Below are positions 1-11,756 of a stretch of DNA of 64,000 nucleotides, piece after piece. The notes beneath the pieces are model-generated. The model saw nothing but the letters and a program-made list of their open reading frames with translations, was not told the DNA's origin and did no database searches. Position 1 is the first letter of the stretch. Each line of letters begins with the position of its first letter. The DNA comes from Ptychodera flava. Lineage: Eukaryota; Hemichordata; Enteropneusta; Ptychoderidae. A program made the position numbers and the translations under genes. The stretch lies in contig NC_091929.1 of NCBI RefSeq assembly GCF_041260155.1, positions 40,092,244 through 40,156,243 of the forward strand, given 5' to 3'.

Positions 1-808
1 GCTGAAGGAGAGTTTGGGTCATGTGACGCTCATGGCAGGGAAACATACTTGTACATAAGATCAGGCCAGAAAGCAGCACATGGAAGAGTAGGAGATTTGA
101 ATGTTATCAGGGAGTTTTGAGTTCTGGCATATGAGAATAATCAAATATTAAAGAAAAAAGATGGGGGCTACCATGCTAAATTTTCTAAATTTTCACATTC
201 TCATAGTAAAATAATAAACACAAATTAAAGTAAAACTTTGTTCAGTAAAGACTAATTTAAATGAAAAATGTGACTAATTGTTTGATTTTACCAATTTACC
301 ATGTGTTACACCAAATGTTTCAGAGATTTAAATGTTTATTTGATAGAATATTTTTACCTACAGTATTGTCAATTTCGTAAAACCTTTAAGCATATAATGT
401 ATGCAGAAATTCACAATTTGCATACTCTCATGATCGTCATTTTGTGTGTTCTTCAGCAGGTGCCATTGGCATGGCCAGAGTTGGATTTAGCTAAAGTTGA
501 TTTGGACTGATAAATCAAAAAAGTCCACTGATGTGGTTAAATATTAGAGAACTTGCCTTAGGAATATGGCTCTACAAATTGCTAATAACAAGCAGTGTTG
601 TACATCTTTGAGCAGAACTGCCAAATACATGTTTTTTTTTCTTTGAGTGCATACCTAATAAATATGTGGCTCTACGAAATTTTTTTTTTTTTTTTGGGGG
701 GGGGGGGAGATCAGAAAAAATAAAATTTCAATCGCGATTCCTCCAGCCCCCACTAACTGATATATGTGAACCCAGCTTAAGGATAGTCAAATTTAAATGC
801 ATCATTTT
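1..808. other. Unassigned sequence before first mobile element
   Basis: No gene is recognised. Frame 1 is open for the first 39 codons, so the window edge could cut an exon. A short open stretch at about 461-510 follows a pyrimidine-rich AG acceptor-like site and ends in an acidic tail and TGA. AATAAA lies at about 657. Together these could be a terminal exon and 3' UTR, but neither stretch resembles a known protein. A T-run followed by a G-run occupies 678-709. Confidence 0.2.
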
Positions 809-3260
809 AGCTCATGTGTTAATACATGAGCTTATGTCGCAGCGATGTCTGTGTGTCTATTTATCCATCTGTTGGCCGTATATCTCAAAAACGGCTCATT
901 AGATTAGAATCAAATCTGGTACATAGATTTAGTTAGAAAATGGCAAGACTGATTAGTTTTTGGTGGGTTTGCTTACATACTTTTTGCTAATTTGCATAAT
1001 TAATGATTAAAATAACTGATACACATTGAGAATGACTGTACACAATTTGATTAGATTTGCTACAAATGTTGATCACACAAGGATATATCAGCTGTGAAAG
1101 ATAGTAAGGGGTTACATGAAAGATTATAGCCAATTTGCATATTTAATGAATTGTCCTAATTAGGTATATATAGTTATATGGATTGACTCTACAAAGTTAA
1201 CAAAACTTGCAATGTATATAGAAGATACTATATAACATTATTGAAAGTTATCAAGCATTTTTACTTCATGGCAATTCCTAATTGCATATTTAATCAACTT
1301 TTTAGCTCCGCTGTCAGTCATGCGGAGCTTGTCAAATAGGTTGATTTTCAGTCATTGTCGGTCGTCGTCCGTCAACAATTGCCTCCTCCTCTTAAACCGG
1401 GAGTCCAATTGCTTTGAAATTTTATATGCAGTTTATTTGGGGTGACCTCACTTAAGTTTCTTCAAATCGTGGTGAAATTTGCATATTTGTATTTTTGGGG
1501 CATTTTTTGTCGTTTTTGGTAAAAAAATCTTCTTCTCTGAAACCACCTGTCCGATTGCTTTGAAATTTGATATACAGTTTACTTAGGGTGACTTCAGTCA
1601 GATTTCTTCAAATCGTGGTGAAATATGCATATTTGTATTTTTAAGGCAATTTTTGTCATTTTTGGTAAAAAAATCTTTAAAAATCTCCGTCTACAAAACT
1701 AACAGTCAGATAGCTTTGATATTTGGTACATATGTCCCTTGAGATGATCTATTTCAGATTTGTTCAAATTGTGCAGAAATATGCAAATTTGAATTTAAGG
1801 CAATTTTTTACCATTTTTAGTCAAAAAATGTATTTCTCAAAAGTACTGGTCTGATAGGTTTGAAATTTGGTATACAGGTTTCTATAGATGAACTAAGTAA
1901 TAGGTATTGAATTTCTGATGAAATCTGTAATTTTGTATTTTTTGGGCAATTTTTGCCATTTTTGGTCAAAAAATGTGTATTTCCAAAACTACTCATCTGA
2001 TAGCTGTGAAATTTGGTATACAGGTTCCTATAGATGAACTCAATGATATTTGTTGAAATTATGATGAAATCTGCAATCTTTCTTTTTGTGGGCAATCGTT
2101 GCCATTTTTGGTCAGAAAATTTTATTCTCAAAAAACTACACATATCAGATAGCTTTGGTTGGCATGTTCCTAGGGATGATCTGATGTGATATATTCAAAG
2201 TATGATTAAATTTTCAATTGTGTATTTTAGCAGTATTTATCCACTTTTTTCTGGCCACTGAAATGAGCTATCAAAGATTTCCACCTTCTTCATCAACATG
2301 TGTCAAAAATAGTTATTCTCTACATAAATACAGCGGAGCTATATCGGCCACTAGGTCGCTTGTCTAATTAGGGATATATCTTGATTGACTTGACCAAAGT
2401 TGATGAAACTTACTACATACGCTGAAAACACTATGATTCAACAATATTCAAAGTCATTAAGCATTTTTACTTCAGGCAATACCTCATTTGCATGTTTAAT
2501 GAACTTTCCAAATTAGGGATATTTATCTGAATTGACCCCCGAAGTTTACAAAACTTGCTATCTACATTAAAGATACTGTGATACAACATTATTGCAAGTT
2601 GTTAAACATTTTTAAATCAGCCAATTCCTAATTTGTATCTTTAATGAACTTTCCTAATTAAGGATCTATATCTTTATTGACTCAACCAAAGTTGATGAAA
2701 CTTGCTATGTACATTGAAGATACTATGATAAAATAATATTAAAAGTCATTTAGCAATTTTACTTCAACCAATTCCTAATTTGCACACTTAATGAACTTTC
2801 CTAATTATGGATAGTTACCAGGATTACTTGATCAAAGTAGGTGAAACATGCTATGTACATTGATAATACCCTGTTAAAACAATATTGAAAGTCATTTCGC
2901 ATTTTTATGTCATCTAATTTGCATATCTAATGAGCTTTCACAGTTGGCATACGGAACATAAAGGACTTGACCAAGGCAATTACACTTGCCATATAAAGTG
3001 ATGATACAATGAGAGAAGTCCAAGACAGTATTTTTATTTCAGCTAATTATACATTTGTATACTTAATGACCTTTAGAATTAATATGTGGTGAATATTATT
3101 CATGATGTTGATCATGAAAAACTTTCAATGAAGTTGCAAACATGTGGCAAAAGATTAAATTTACGCAAAACTGCAATATGTAATGAAACATGTGATCAGT
3201 TCATATATGGTCTGCTGTGACATAAAGATGCATTAACACTTGTCTCATGAGCGGTGCTTG
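809..3260 (+). mobile_element. Helentron-like non-autonomous element with ~150-bp internal repeats (copy 1)
   Basis: The left end follows a T-run and begins AGCTCATGTG with its inverted copy right after it, forming a terminal hairpin. Next comes a short GTCT/GTGT-rich stretch and then degenerate ~150-bp tandem units. Each unit has a conserved TTTGCATATTTAATGAACTT-type start and an AACTTGCTA-type core. The right end carries the inverted motif CTCATGAGC. This matches the architecture described for non-autonomous Helentrons (DINE-1, HINE) and bivalve pearl elements: terminal hairpin, GTCY microsatellite, central tandem repeats, T-rich target. No protein is encoded. It is interrupted by a second element of the same style. 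The class assignment is by structure only. Confidence 0.5.
1304..2364 (+). mobile_element. Second Helentron-like element nested in copy 1
   Basis: It starts after a T-run with the hairpin AGCTCCGCTG...CGGAGCT, followed by GTCG/GTCC repeats. About six units of ~150 bp follow, sharing a TTTGAAATTTGGTATACAG core and a CATTTTTGGTCAAAAAATG spacer. It ends with CAGCGGAGCT, the inverse of the start. The host element resumes immediately afterwards (CTAATTAGGGATAT), so this is a younger insertion at a TT step. Its repeat family differs from that of the host. Confidence 0.55.
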
Positions 3261-3314
3261 TTGATTATTTGGTCATTTGAATATCCATTCTTTGGGCTAT
3301 ATGTCCAGAATTTT

Positions 3315-3530
3315 TCACCTTTTTTTATCAGTCTATCATCCAACGGGCGTTAGCCCAATTACAGGATGAGCACAACACTGTGTTATTGTCTTGAACTCAC
3401 CGTTCTCCAACAGTGAGTCATTTACTCTGGACCTACCCGCTCTTGAACCGGGTCTCGAACTCACCATCCTCAGATAGTGAGTTCATTACCCTATCCACTT
3501 GTCAAAGGTGTCTCCAACATCAAGGTAACC
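3315..3530 (-). mobile_element. tRNA-derived, apparently dimeric SINE
   Basis: On the minus strand the sequence contains GTGAGTTCGAGACCCGG, which fits a tRNA B-box (GTTCGANNC), preceded by a GG-containing D-arm-like stretch and an ACTCACT...GGTGAG stem. About 70 nt further, a second, weaker B-box-like GTGAGTTCAAGAC occurs in the same context. That suggests two tRNA-like heads in tandem. The 3' side ends in a short A-run (T-run on +). No intact tRNA cloverleaf is claimed. Confidence 0.45.
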
Positions 3531-4808
3531 TTGCATTTCACATGTACTCTCATCATACTGTAGTAAATAGTACTATACGTACAGTTTTGAGTGCTTAGCT
3601 TGCTATGTAACTGTCCATTTGTATCTTTAATGGATTATCATTTTTTCCGCCAAAATCAATAATTACCCAAATTAAAATATTCACCGTATACTAATAGTAT
3701 TAAAGTACTAAGTATGGTTTGTGGAGCACAATATGCCATATTTTAGGATTTGCTCAACAAGATGTCATGTGCATGACTTTTCAGATCACAGTCATACCTT
3801 TCAAGATGTGCACCACACCATATCTTTCAAATGCATGCCCATTGAACATAGTGACCACATAAGTCTCACTTTGATTCATCAATTGAGTGTCTGTTTTTCC
3901 TCATTCAGCAAATCGTGTGAACAGCATGGTTAATTCTGTTAGTTTTGGATTTTTTTCAAGTAAAGCAAATGTATTTAACAACTTGTTCATCTGTACGTGT
4001 AATTTCTTAAATAAAAACCCCTGATATCATGAACTTTGGACTATTTCTAGCATTTTTATTCCTTGTAACAGATACAGTGTCTTTTTCAATTCCCTCAAGA
4101 TAATGAAATCCGGAGAATTTGTCTTCACGACACAGTGTGTACAATCAGCACTGGTATCACTACAAATTGAATTGAAATGTGGACTTGAATTTGACAACAA
4201 TAAAAAAGGTTATTACTAATATGGTCGCTGTGTTGAGATACTAAAGAATAGGTTTTTCATAGTGCAGTAGGAAATAGAAATCCAAACTTGAAACACTGAA
4301 CAAAATTACTGAAAATCATGGCCAACAATCACAATTAATACTGAATTCACTTTAGAGGGGATGGTTGAATTTAGCACTGGTTCTTATTGTGCAAGCAATC
4401 GATGCTGCACTCAACAATTGAAAAGTACTCAACATGATACTTTGTGAACGTAGGAAATTTCCCCTGAAATATCAGCAGTGCTTGCCCTTTATTTGTCAGC
4501 ACAAGAGCGAGCTGAGTAAGAAGAGCAAGTTTGAAAAAATTCTACTTGTATGACTTATCTCAGAGTATGCTTTCTTCAATCAATTGCAGAGTGTAAATCC
4601 TCTTGAAGTATCTCTTTTTTCCTTTAGTCCTTAGTTAAATACAACTTTTCTTGCAAGGTCTTACTTTGAACTATATTACTCTCAGTGTACGACTAGTCTC
4701 TCTTTTCACCCAGAACATACTCTCACTTACTCCACCTAGTAATTGTAACTTTAATTTTGTGACTGGCTCAAACAATGTTGGCAGAATGTAGATCTTTTTG
4801 AAGTTTTT
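3531..4808. other. No gene recognised
   Basis: AT-rich sequence with only short unrelated open frames. I see no splice-supported exon, TIR or tandem repeat. Confidence 0.4.
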
Positions 4809-4889
4809 AGCTCACATTTCGGTATGTATATATATACCTAAGAGAGCTTATATGGTGAGTTGGTAGCGTCTGTATGTCAGACTCTATAA

Positions 4890-5114
4890 GTATGTATGTA
4901 TGTATGTATGTATGTATGTATGTATGTATGTATGTATGTATGTATGTATGTATGTATGTATGTATGTATGTATGTATGTATGTATGTATGTATGTATGTA
5001 TGTATGTATGTATGTATGTATGTATGTATGTATGTATGTATGTATGTATGTATGTATGTATGTATGTATGTATGTATGTATGTATGTATGTATGTATGTA
5101 TGTATGTATGTATG
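4890..5114 (+). repeat. (TATG)n microsatellite, about 56 units
   Basis: Perfect tetranucleotide array of about 225 bp inside a mobile element. It keeps several reading frames open on both strands (MYVC / IHTY patterns), which are not genes. Confidence 0.98.
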
Positions 5115-5399
5115 TGCGGATGTGTGTCCATCTACATCAAAAACTCCAAAACCACAGCACCTACCATCTTATTACTTGGTGTACAGGTGCACGCGAGGGT
5201 GGAGATGTGAATTTGTTGACATGAACATGTCAGTATCAAATATATGCAAATGAGGTAGAAAAAGGGAAATCCTGCGAATTGTGGTTTGTAGTAGTATTCT
5301 ACCTACCTCATCGTACTTTCACTGGGTAAAATATACTCGATATACGTTCTTGTATATATACATATATGAAAGTATACGGAACACCACATTAGACTTTAA

Positions 5400-5759
5400 C
5401 GACTCATTAGCTGTAACTTTGGTCATTTTTTAAATTTTGTTTGTTCTGTGTATCATCTGCAGTTTCTGGTTTGAATCCCTAAACCATGGGGAAATTCCTA
5501 ATAAATAATAAATAAATATAAATATACCCTATATGAGTATAATCGATATCTGCATTGTTATTGTTTAAATTGTGTATTCAGCTAGATCCGGATACATACA
5601 TTTATCAACAATAGCAATGGTCATTTCACATATACAAGCCGTGTTGGCAACCAGGACACCGAGTATTGGTCATGATGATCGGATTATAGTAAAATTCTGT
5701 AGTTGATACATTGAAAAAGAGTAGTGAAAAATTAGTCAAAAGTTACAGCTAATGTCCCT
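5400..5759. mobile_element. TTAA-flanked MITE
   Basis: TTAA at 5396-5399 and again at 5760-5763 flanks inverted termini that share CATTAGCTGTAACTTT. The left end begins CGACTCATTAG; the right end, read inversely, begins AGGGACATTAG. There is no coding capacity in 360 bp. A TTAA target duplication is typical of piggyBac- and Kolobok-type elements; which of these mobilised it cannot be told. Confidence 0.65.
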
Positions 5760-5980
5760 TTAAGGTAAATTTTGTCAATTTTTTTTTTTCACCAAAATCA
5801 CTTGTCTGACAGCTTTTGTATTTGGTATACAGGTTCAAAGGGATGGGCAAAATGTGAGATATTCAAATTATAACGTAATCTACAATTTTAGAGTTTTGGG
5901 GCACTTTTTGTCATTTTTGGTCAAAAAATGTTTCCTAAAAAGTACTTGTCTGATAGTTTTGATATTTGGTGTACAATTTT

Positions 5981-8340
5981 TTACCGGAATATTGTTGCAT
6001 TGTCAAAAAGGATTTTAAAGGTTATTTAAATTTTCCGTAACATGATACTTGAGTAAGCACTTGATACAACATAAGCGCAGTTGGTTTGGTTAATATCTAG
6101 CTTTCGAATATTTAAATGGTTCTAGTTCATATGCGTTTCTAGGTAATATTTATCAGAGATTCTTAGTGTGAAAGGGGGCCGTTTCCTCTCAGCGACACTG
6201 AAACACTGAAATACCTCATTGCTCATGTACTTGTCTCTTCTTTTCATGTGTTACAGCTCGCTTTTTTATCGTGGCATGATCTTTAAGTTTAGAACTGCGT
6301 CTTAAAGTAATTCAACGCTTAGTGTTTCTCGTCCTTAATCGTGGACTACAATTTGTTTCGTCGGGGCGTCATCTGTGGTGATTTTTTATGCCTGTGTAAT
6401 AACGTGATCCGTTATATCACTGTAGCAGTGATTTCGTCAGTCACAGTCGCAATCTCATTTTTGTCAGTCTGTCCTCTCGGTCATGGTGACTTCGAAGACG
6501 TCAGTATATTTGGCTTGACCAGTCTGCAGATCTCATTCGCGGCTTACAGATCCACCTTGGCATATTACAAAGGGTTTTGGTTATACTCGAGGTTTATTCG
6601 AATGGAATAAGAATGGGGACAGATATTTGATGTATAACTTTTGCACCGTGTTACACGAGGCACAACTCTGGTTGCGTGGAAAATAGTGAGACCTTCCCCA
6701 ATCTTTTGCATGAAAAATAGTGGCCTTGCCCTAAATTAATGACCCCTACCGTCTCGATTTTAATGCCGGTACATATACAAATAAAGTGTTAATTATGATT
6801 TTCTGACAATTATTATTAATTCAATACTTCCCCCCCCCCCCCCCTCCGTCCCGGGCCATAGTGAAGGAAAAGAAACTGCACAAATAATGTCTGATATCAA
6901 GCCGATTAAATTATTGTCCGGGAGGGGTACCATTTATAGTTTTGACAGAAATGTTCGACAGCTATATCGATTAAATCCCGTCCTGGCCTATGCCTATCAG
7001 TCAGAAAATCACAAATAATGACATAGTAACATGCACAGAGTGATTTTTTAAATAATTACAAAGTAACTTGGACATTTTGGGTTTGCCAAAGTTGTTATGA
7101 ACACGTGACCCGAAGTGACTAACGTGTAAATGACAACATACTTTATTTAGGTGAAACACTTTACTCAGTTAACCAAGCGTACAATAAACCATAGAAACAA
7201 TAGAAATTGCAGCGACGAATCAGTGTAGGTACAGCGACACTGGAGATTAGTATGAATTCATCAATCCAAAGCACGCGTGCTGGGAATCGCCCCGGAAAAT
7301 ATAAGTGTTTTATAAGCATCTCTGTGTATTCGAAAAATTTGCCTGTTTACCAAAATTCCAGAGGGGGGGGGGGCGGGGCAGCTGTCCCCCTTCCTCCCAA
7401 CCCCTTGCAGGCTACGGCCATGTAGTTTCGTTTGGTAACCTCACTGCTGCCACAGAAGAAAGATAAATCACATTTTGGTAGTGATAATATCTCCGAAAAT
7501 AAACTAAGGACTTACATGTAAAGAGCCTAGATTCATCTTTGAAAAGAAACATGACCATGTCATAAAGTTATCAGAGATCAAAACCTCATTCAGGAGTTTC
7601 AGTTTGCAACTTCATTGAGAAATAAGGTCAGATACTCAGCTTTCTGATAATATTGTGTGTTCGTATATCGGGGGAGTGGTGTTCCGGCAAAGTTCAATAT
7701 AGCGTAATACAGGCTTAAACATGCTATGTAAAGAGTGCTGCTCTACCTGTGGAAAGTGACTTTAAATATCAATTTCTGCAGTTTAAATTGCACTTTGACT
7801 TTGAAAAATTACAGCGCTGTATCGCTCAAGCATTGCATAGATGGCCTAATTTTGTAGATAATTAGATTGTGTTTTGTGCATTTTCATTCCAAAGGTATAT
7901 GATATAAGCCATAAAGCTTTTCCTCCTTTTCCCTAAAAAGTTTTTTTTCGACAGGGCACTGCCTTGGCAACGACCCTAAGTAGGTATGACCATGACCTTC
8001 AATGACCTATATTGCGATAGCAATTAACTTGCCAGCTTCAAATACCAACAATACATATACCTTTAGTGTCATGGTATTTTCGGAGATGTCCGATTTTAGC
8101 TATTGCAGTGTCATGGCAACAGGACCAACACTCATACCCACCGCCAGATTAATGACAAACAAGCATATTATGATAACCGAATATCCTAGCTCACTGGAAA
8201 ACATAGTGACGGGAAGTGCCTAGGAGAAGATGGTATTTGGGAGACAATAGACTGTGATGGCCCATTGACTATATTGGTTATACCAATAGGCGATCCCACA
8301 CCATGCTTGGTATGACAACATTTCTGCGAAGCTTTTAGTC
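5981..8340. other. No gene recognised
   Basis: Mixed unique-looking sequence with C- and G-homopolymers near 6830 and 7362. Open frames reach 60-90 codons (for example around 6341-6610 and 8002-8223), but none shows a domain or a supported splice structure. Confidence 0.35.
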
Positions 8341-9110
8341 AATGCAGCCGAACATATTGCAGCTCCATTTTGTCATATTTTCAATTTTTCTTTTGCAAAT
8401 GTAAATTTTCAGATGCTCTTAAAGTTGCTAGAGTAGTACCATCTTAAAAAGGTCCAAAAGAGATTCCTGCAAAATATTGCCCAATTTCAGCGTTACCTCT
8501 TATTAGCAAAATTTTGGACAAGACTGTCAATAATTGGCTTGTAAATTATTCTAACAATCATGACTTTTTATAAGCATCAGTATGGTTTTCGTAAGAACCA
8601 TAGTGCAGAGTTGTCTCTTATAAATTTACTGAGGCACCTGACATCACAAATTGACCAGGAAAATAGTACAATAAGAATCTTCCCAGATTTTTCGAAGGAT
8701 TTTGATACCATTGACAATGAAATCCTCTTAGTAAAGGTCCTATATTATGGTGTGAAAGGGGAAATCCTTTACTATCAGAGATATCAACATGTGTCTGTAG
8801 ATTGTATTAATTCAGTTCATGACAATTACCTGTCGCATGTGGAGACAGGGATCAATACTTGGTCCTACACTCTTTTTTCTTTACATTAATGATCTTCCTA
8901 ATTCATGCGATTACTTCGACTTTCGTCTATTTGCAGACTCAACCCTTTTTCATACATATTCTAATGGCACTATTTTGATCTTTCACCAGTAGAAAATCTT
9001 TGAGAAATGTAACACGTTGGTTTGACGCTAAGAGGCTCACCTTAAACATAAATGAGACAAACTATGTATTTCCATCAAAAACGTAGAGCGGTGTATTTAC
9101 ATGGTTATCT
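8341..9110 (+). mobile_element. Degenerate LINE reverse-transcriptase fragment
   Basis: Frame-broken conceptual translation follows a non-LTR reverse transcriptase in order: a KILDKTVNNWL-like helix, HQYGFRKNHSAELSLINLL, then a palm-A-like PDFSKDFDTIDNEILL (consensus DFSKAFDT). A degraded GVPQGS region and an LFADSTLF remnant of the catalytic FADD motif, with one Asp lost, follow. Several stops and shifts are present, and the endonuclease domain is absent. It belongs to the Jockey/CR1-type superfamily by motif style. Inactive. Confidence 0.7.
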
Positions 9111-9744
9111 GTGTGTGAAAAATCAACCTCTAGTTCAGATTCACTAAGCGTCATTTGTCGGGGGTAATTATTAATAAGCACTTACATGGAAACAACACAT
9201 TACAAAGGTAAACGCGATGATAAGAAAGAAGGCCGGAATATTATTTAAATTAAGACACGCTGTACCACAAAGTATTCTCATTTTGCACTATATATCATTA
9301 TTCAACCCATGTAACATATGGCTTAGAAGTATGGGGGAATACATTTTCATCGTATCTAAATCCAATTCATATCGCTCAGAAAATGTGTATGCGCAGTATA
9401 ATATTCTCTGAATTTAGAGAGCATCTTCACCTTTGATCAAAATCTACGTATTCAGGATGTTCATAAGCTCTGCAAGTTGCTAAATCTGTACTTTTATGTT
9501 TGATTTGCTCCATCAAAATGTTCCTTACTACTTATCATATTATTTTCACATTATCAAGAGTGATCGCGTTTACACGCACAAAAAATGCGTATTCACGCAT
9601 TGGAATTGACTCTCTCTCTCTCTACGCATTTCTTTCATTGTTATGCGTTTTCTATTCGCATAGGAAAACAGTAAAATGTTTCCGAAAGCACTCCCCGTGA
9701 CTGAGCTCTTGTGAGAACCAGAGGATATTAGTGCCCGCTTGTCA

Positions 9745-9969
9745 TTAAATTTGTCGCAACGTTTCTGTCAATCACTCATTTGTGTGGAAAGTTTCCGAGT
9801 CGGATTCTCTGGGCATTGTCTGAAACATTGGCATCGTAGTTAAAAGGCACGTTATCATATCAACTGTGTCTATGAACTACGTATACGTTGATAATTTCAG
9901 GCGAGCGATAGTTTCTGAAACTTATGACGCAAAGTGAGTGACTGACAGAAATGTTGCAACAAATTAAAT
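9745..9969. mobile_element. Short MITE with ~35-bp inverted termini
   Basis: TTAAATTTGTCGCAACGTTT on the left is repeated in inverted form on the right (GAAATGTTGCAACAAATTAA), extending through GTCAATCACTCA / GTGAGTGACTGAC. The interior is about 150 bp with no coding potential. Target duplication was not resolved. Confidence 0.5.
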
Positions 9970-10274
9970 GCCAACCGTTCATGATGATCGCATCTAGCTG
10001 TCCCCAAATTTGATCAAAGAGTCCGTGAACAAATGATTCAGAGGATCAATCGAAAGACACTTCTGGGCAACCCAACATGGAGAACACGGAGAAGAGCAGT
10101 GAAATTGAACCCATGTCGGAATCCACGACATATTGTCCTGTTGTCGCCGATACAACAACAGGGGATCAGCGCCAAAGTGAAGCCGTGAGCCGTGATGATA
10201 ATGCAACGGTTACCAAAAAAATTCCATCCACAACCACACCCAGGCTACCAAGAGCAGTGCAAGACTGAATATCC

Positions 10275-10884
10275 AGGTGCAGCCAACGAACAATGCACTT
10301 TTAAAGGGGTCCTTACTAATGTAAGATATATTGTGTATGACAAGCAATGTGAACTAACTAATTTTAAGTCAAGAGTAATTGATTAGCTGTTCATAATTTG
10401 CCCTCCCACTAAAATTTTTCGACCTACCCTCCCGCACTCAAACTTCATTTTTACCCAATCCCCCACTTATTTTTGCCTGTTTCCCCTCCCCACTGTGAAT
10501 TTTTGAAGCTCCCCTGCCCTGTGGCGAAAAAACTTGCCGATTTCCCCTGCCCTGGAAAAAATTCCCCTCAAAATTTTGTCATTCCATTTCCCCTGCAGAC
10601 ATGAAAAGTTATAAGTACTTGCCATGTGTCCCAATCCCCGGAAACACCATGGCTCAACTTCCCCTGTCCCCGTTTTAAAAGTAGCTTTCCCTCTCCTCGT
10701 TTTTCGCCAAGCCCTGTTCCCAGGACAATCAACCGATATCTGCCCTGCCCTACAAAAAAAACTAAAATTTGCTCCCCTGCCACTTAAAAACATGTCCCCT
10801 GCCCGAGCAAAATTAAAATTTCCCCTGCCCTCAAAAATTGCTCCTGGAACAGCTTTTCGATGAATAGCTCCGTTGGCTGCACCT
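10275..10884. mobile_element. hAT-like non-autonomous element with perfect 8-bp TSD
   Basis: GAATATCC occurs directly before (10267-10274) and directly after (10885-10892) the element. The termini are perfect inverted repeats AGGTGCAGCCAACG. An 8-bp target duplication is typical of hAT transposons. The interior is a degenerate C-rich array (CCCCTGCCCT clusters every 20-35 bp, separated by A-rich spacers), with no transposase. Long open frames across this interior result from the biased composition. Confidence 0.75.
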
Positions 10885-11063
10885 GAATATCCATAGCAGG
10901 GCTCGAAATTAGCGGTAGTCCCGCGTCCATATACTACCAACTTTTCCCTGGGGCTACCAAAGTCCATGAAATGGTAGCCCACACGGACTACCAAAGCCTG
11001 GGAGATGAAATACTTGACGTGCGATGTCCGTCACTTTGGGACGAGCTAAATGCAAATGTTTCA

Positions 11064-11153
11064 TTCAAACAAATGAAACTGCATGTTGATCCACGGTCCC
11101 TTCACAATTTTGTGGAGGGACCGTGAATCAACATGCAGTTTCATTTGTTTGAA
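11064..11153. repeat. Near-perfect hairpin, ~43-nt stem
   Basis: Arms TTCAAACAAATGAAACTGCA... and its inverse differ at about two positions and leave only a few nt of loop. It lies inside the left part of the TIR element. Sequence just downstream (CATTTGTTTGAA ... TTGTTTTCACAAGATGC ... CGTTTGAT) has a diverged second copy at about 25660-25805. A foldback remnant or small-RNA precursor is possible; no expression evidence. Confidence 0.6.
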
Positions 11154-11756
11154 GCAATTATCCTTTCATCTGTGAAGAGTTTTTTCTGGTGACTATTACA
11201 ATTTTCACTGCTATGTTGTTGTTTTCACAAGATGCAGAGCGTTTGATACTAGACTATTGAGTTGATTTTCCGTGTGCAGTCTTTGCTTGCCACTTCACAC
11301 TATGCTGTTGATAGGCAGCATACAAGACGTACTTGTGTCAAGTTTTGGGGTTTTGATGCTGAAATTTCACAAAACTGTCACTTCTGTATCCAGAGAGGTT
11401 TAATCAGTTTAATTTGAAACAGCGATATAAAACACATGTGTCAGTTAAGCTTGGAAATCGTGGCTGAGTTTCGCTGTCTTTTATCTATGGTTGTCGATCA
11501 GTATCAATGTATTACGTTCTGTATAGAGATACTCAGTTGTAACAAGGCATGCCAGTTCATAAAGATCATGAGAATATTTTTTTTCTGTTTTCCTTTACTC
11601 AAGTTACAATTTCTTTGGATGTGTGAGCCGATTTTGAAAGTGATAGAAAGTGTTCAAAATGTACATAAATTAGCATAAAGAAGCGTTCGTGACACATAAC
11701 ATGGGGTTTCTCGAGTGGAAGACCCTAGTTATATTGCTATTTTGTGTTGCTGAATT

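Larger units (their letters stand above)
4809..5980 (+). mobile_element. Helentron-like element (copy 3) with long TATG array and nested MITE
   Basis: It starts AGCTCACATTTCG after a T-run and shows an inverted GGTGAG shortly after, then a GTCTGTATGTCAG stretch and a very long TATG microsatellite. A segment with the CCATCTACATCAAAAACTCC...TTGGTGTACAGGT pattern shared with the other elements follows. After a nested TTAA element, two units of the same repeat family as the element at 1304-2364 continue (GTCATTTTTGGTCAAAAAAT, TTTGGTATACAGG). The right end is uncertain. Confidence 0.4.

Noticed and set aside
4874..5253. Several 80-117-codon open frames on both strands
   Set aside because: They are translations of the TATG microsatellite; period 4 keeps frames open artificially.
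8002..8223. 73-codon plus-strand frame starting ATG
   Set aside because: No domain, splice or composition signal; length is within chance for this AT content.
10467..10994. 175-codon minus-strand Gly/Arg-rich frame
   Set aside because: It comes from the C-cluster interior of the hAT-like element and runs across its end into the next element.
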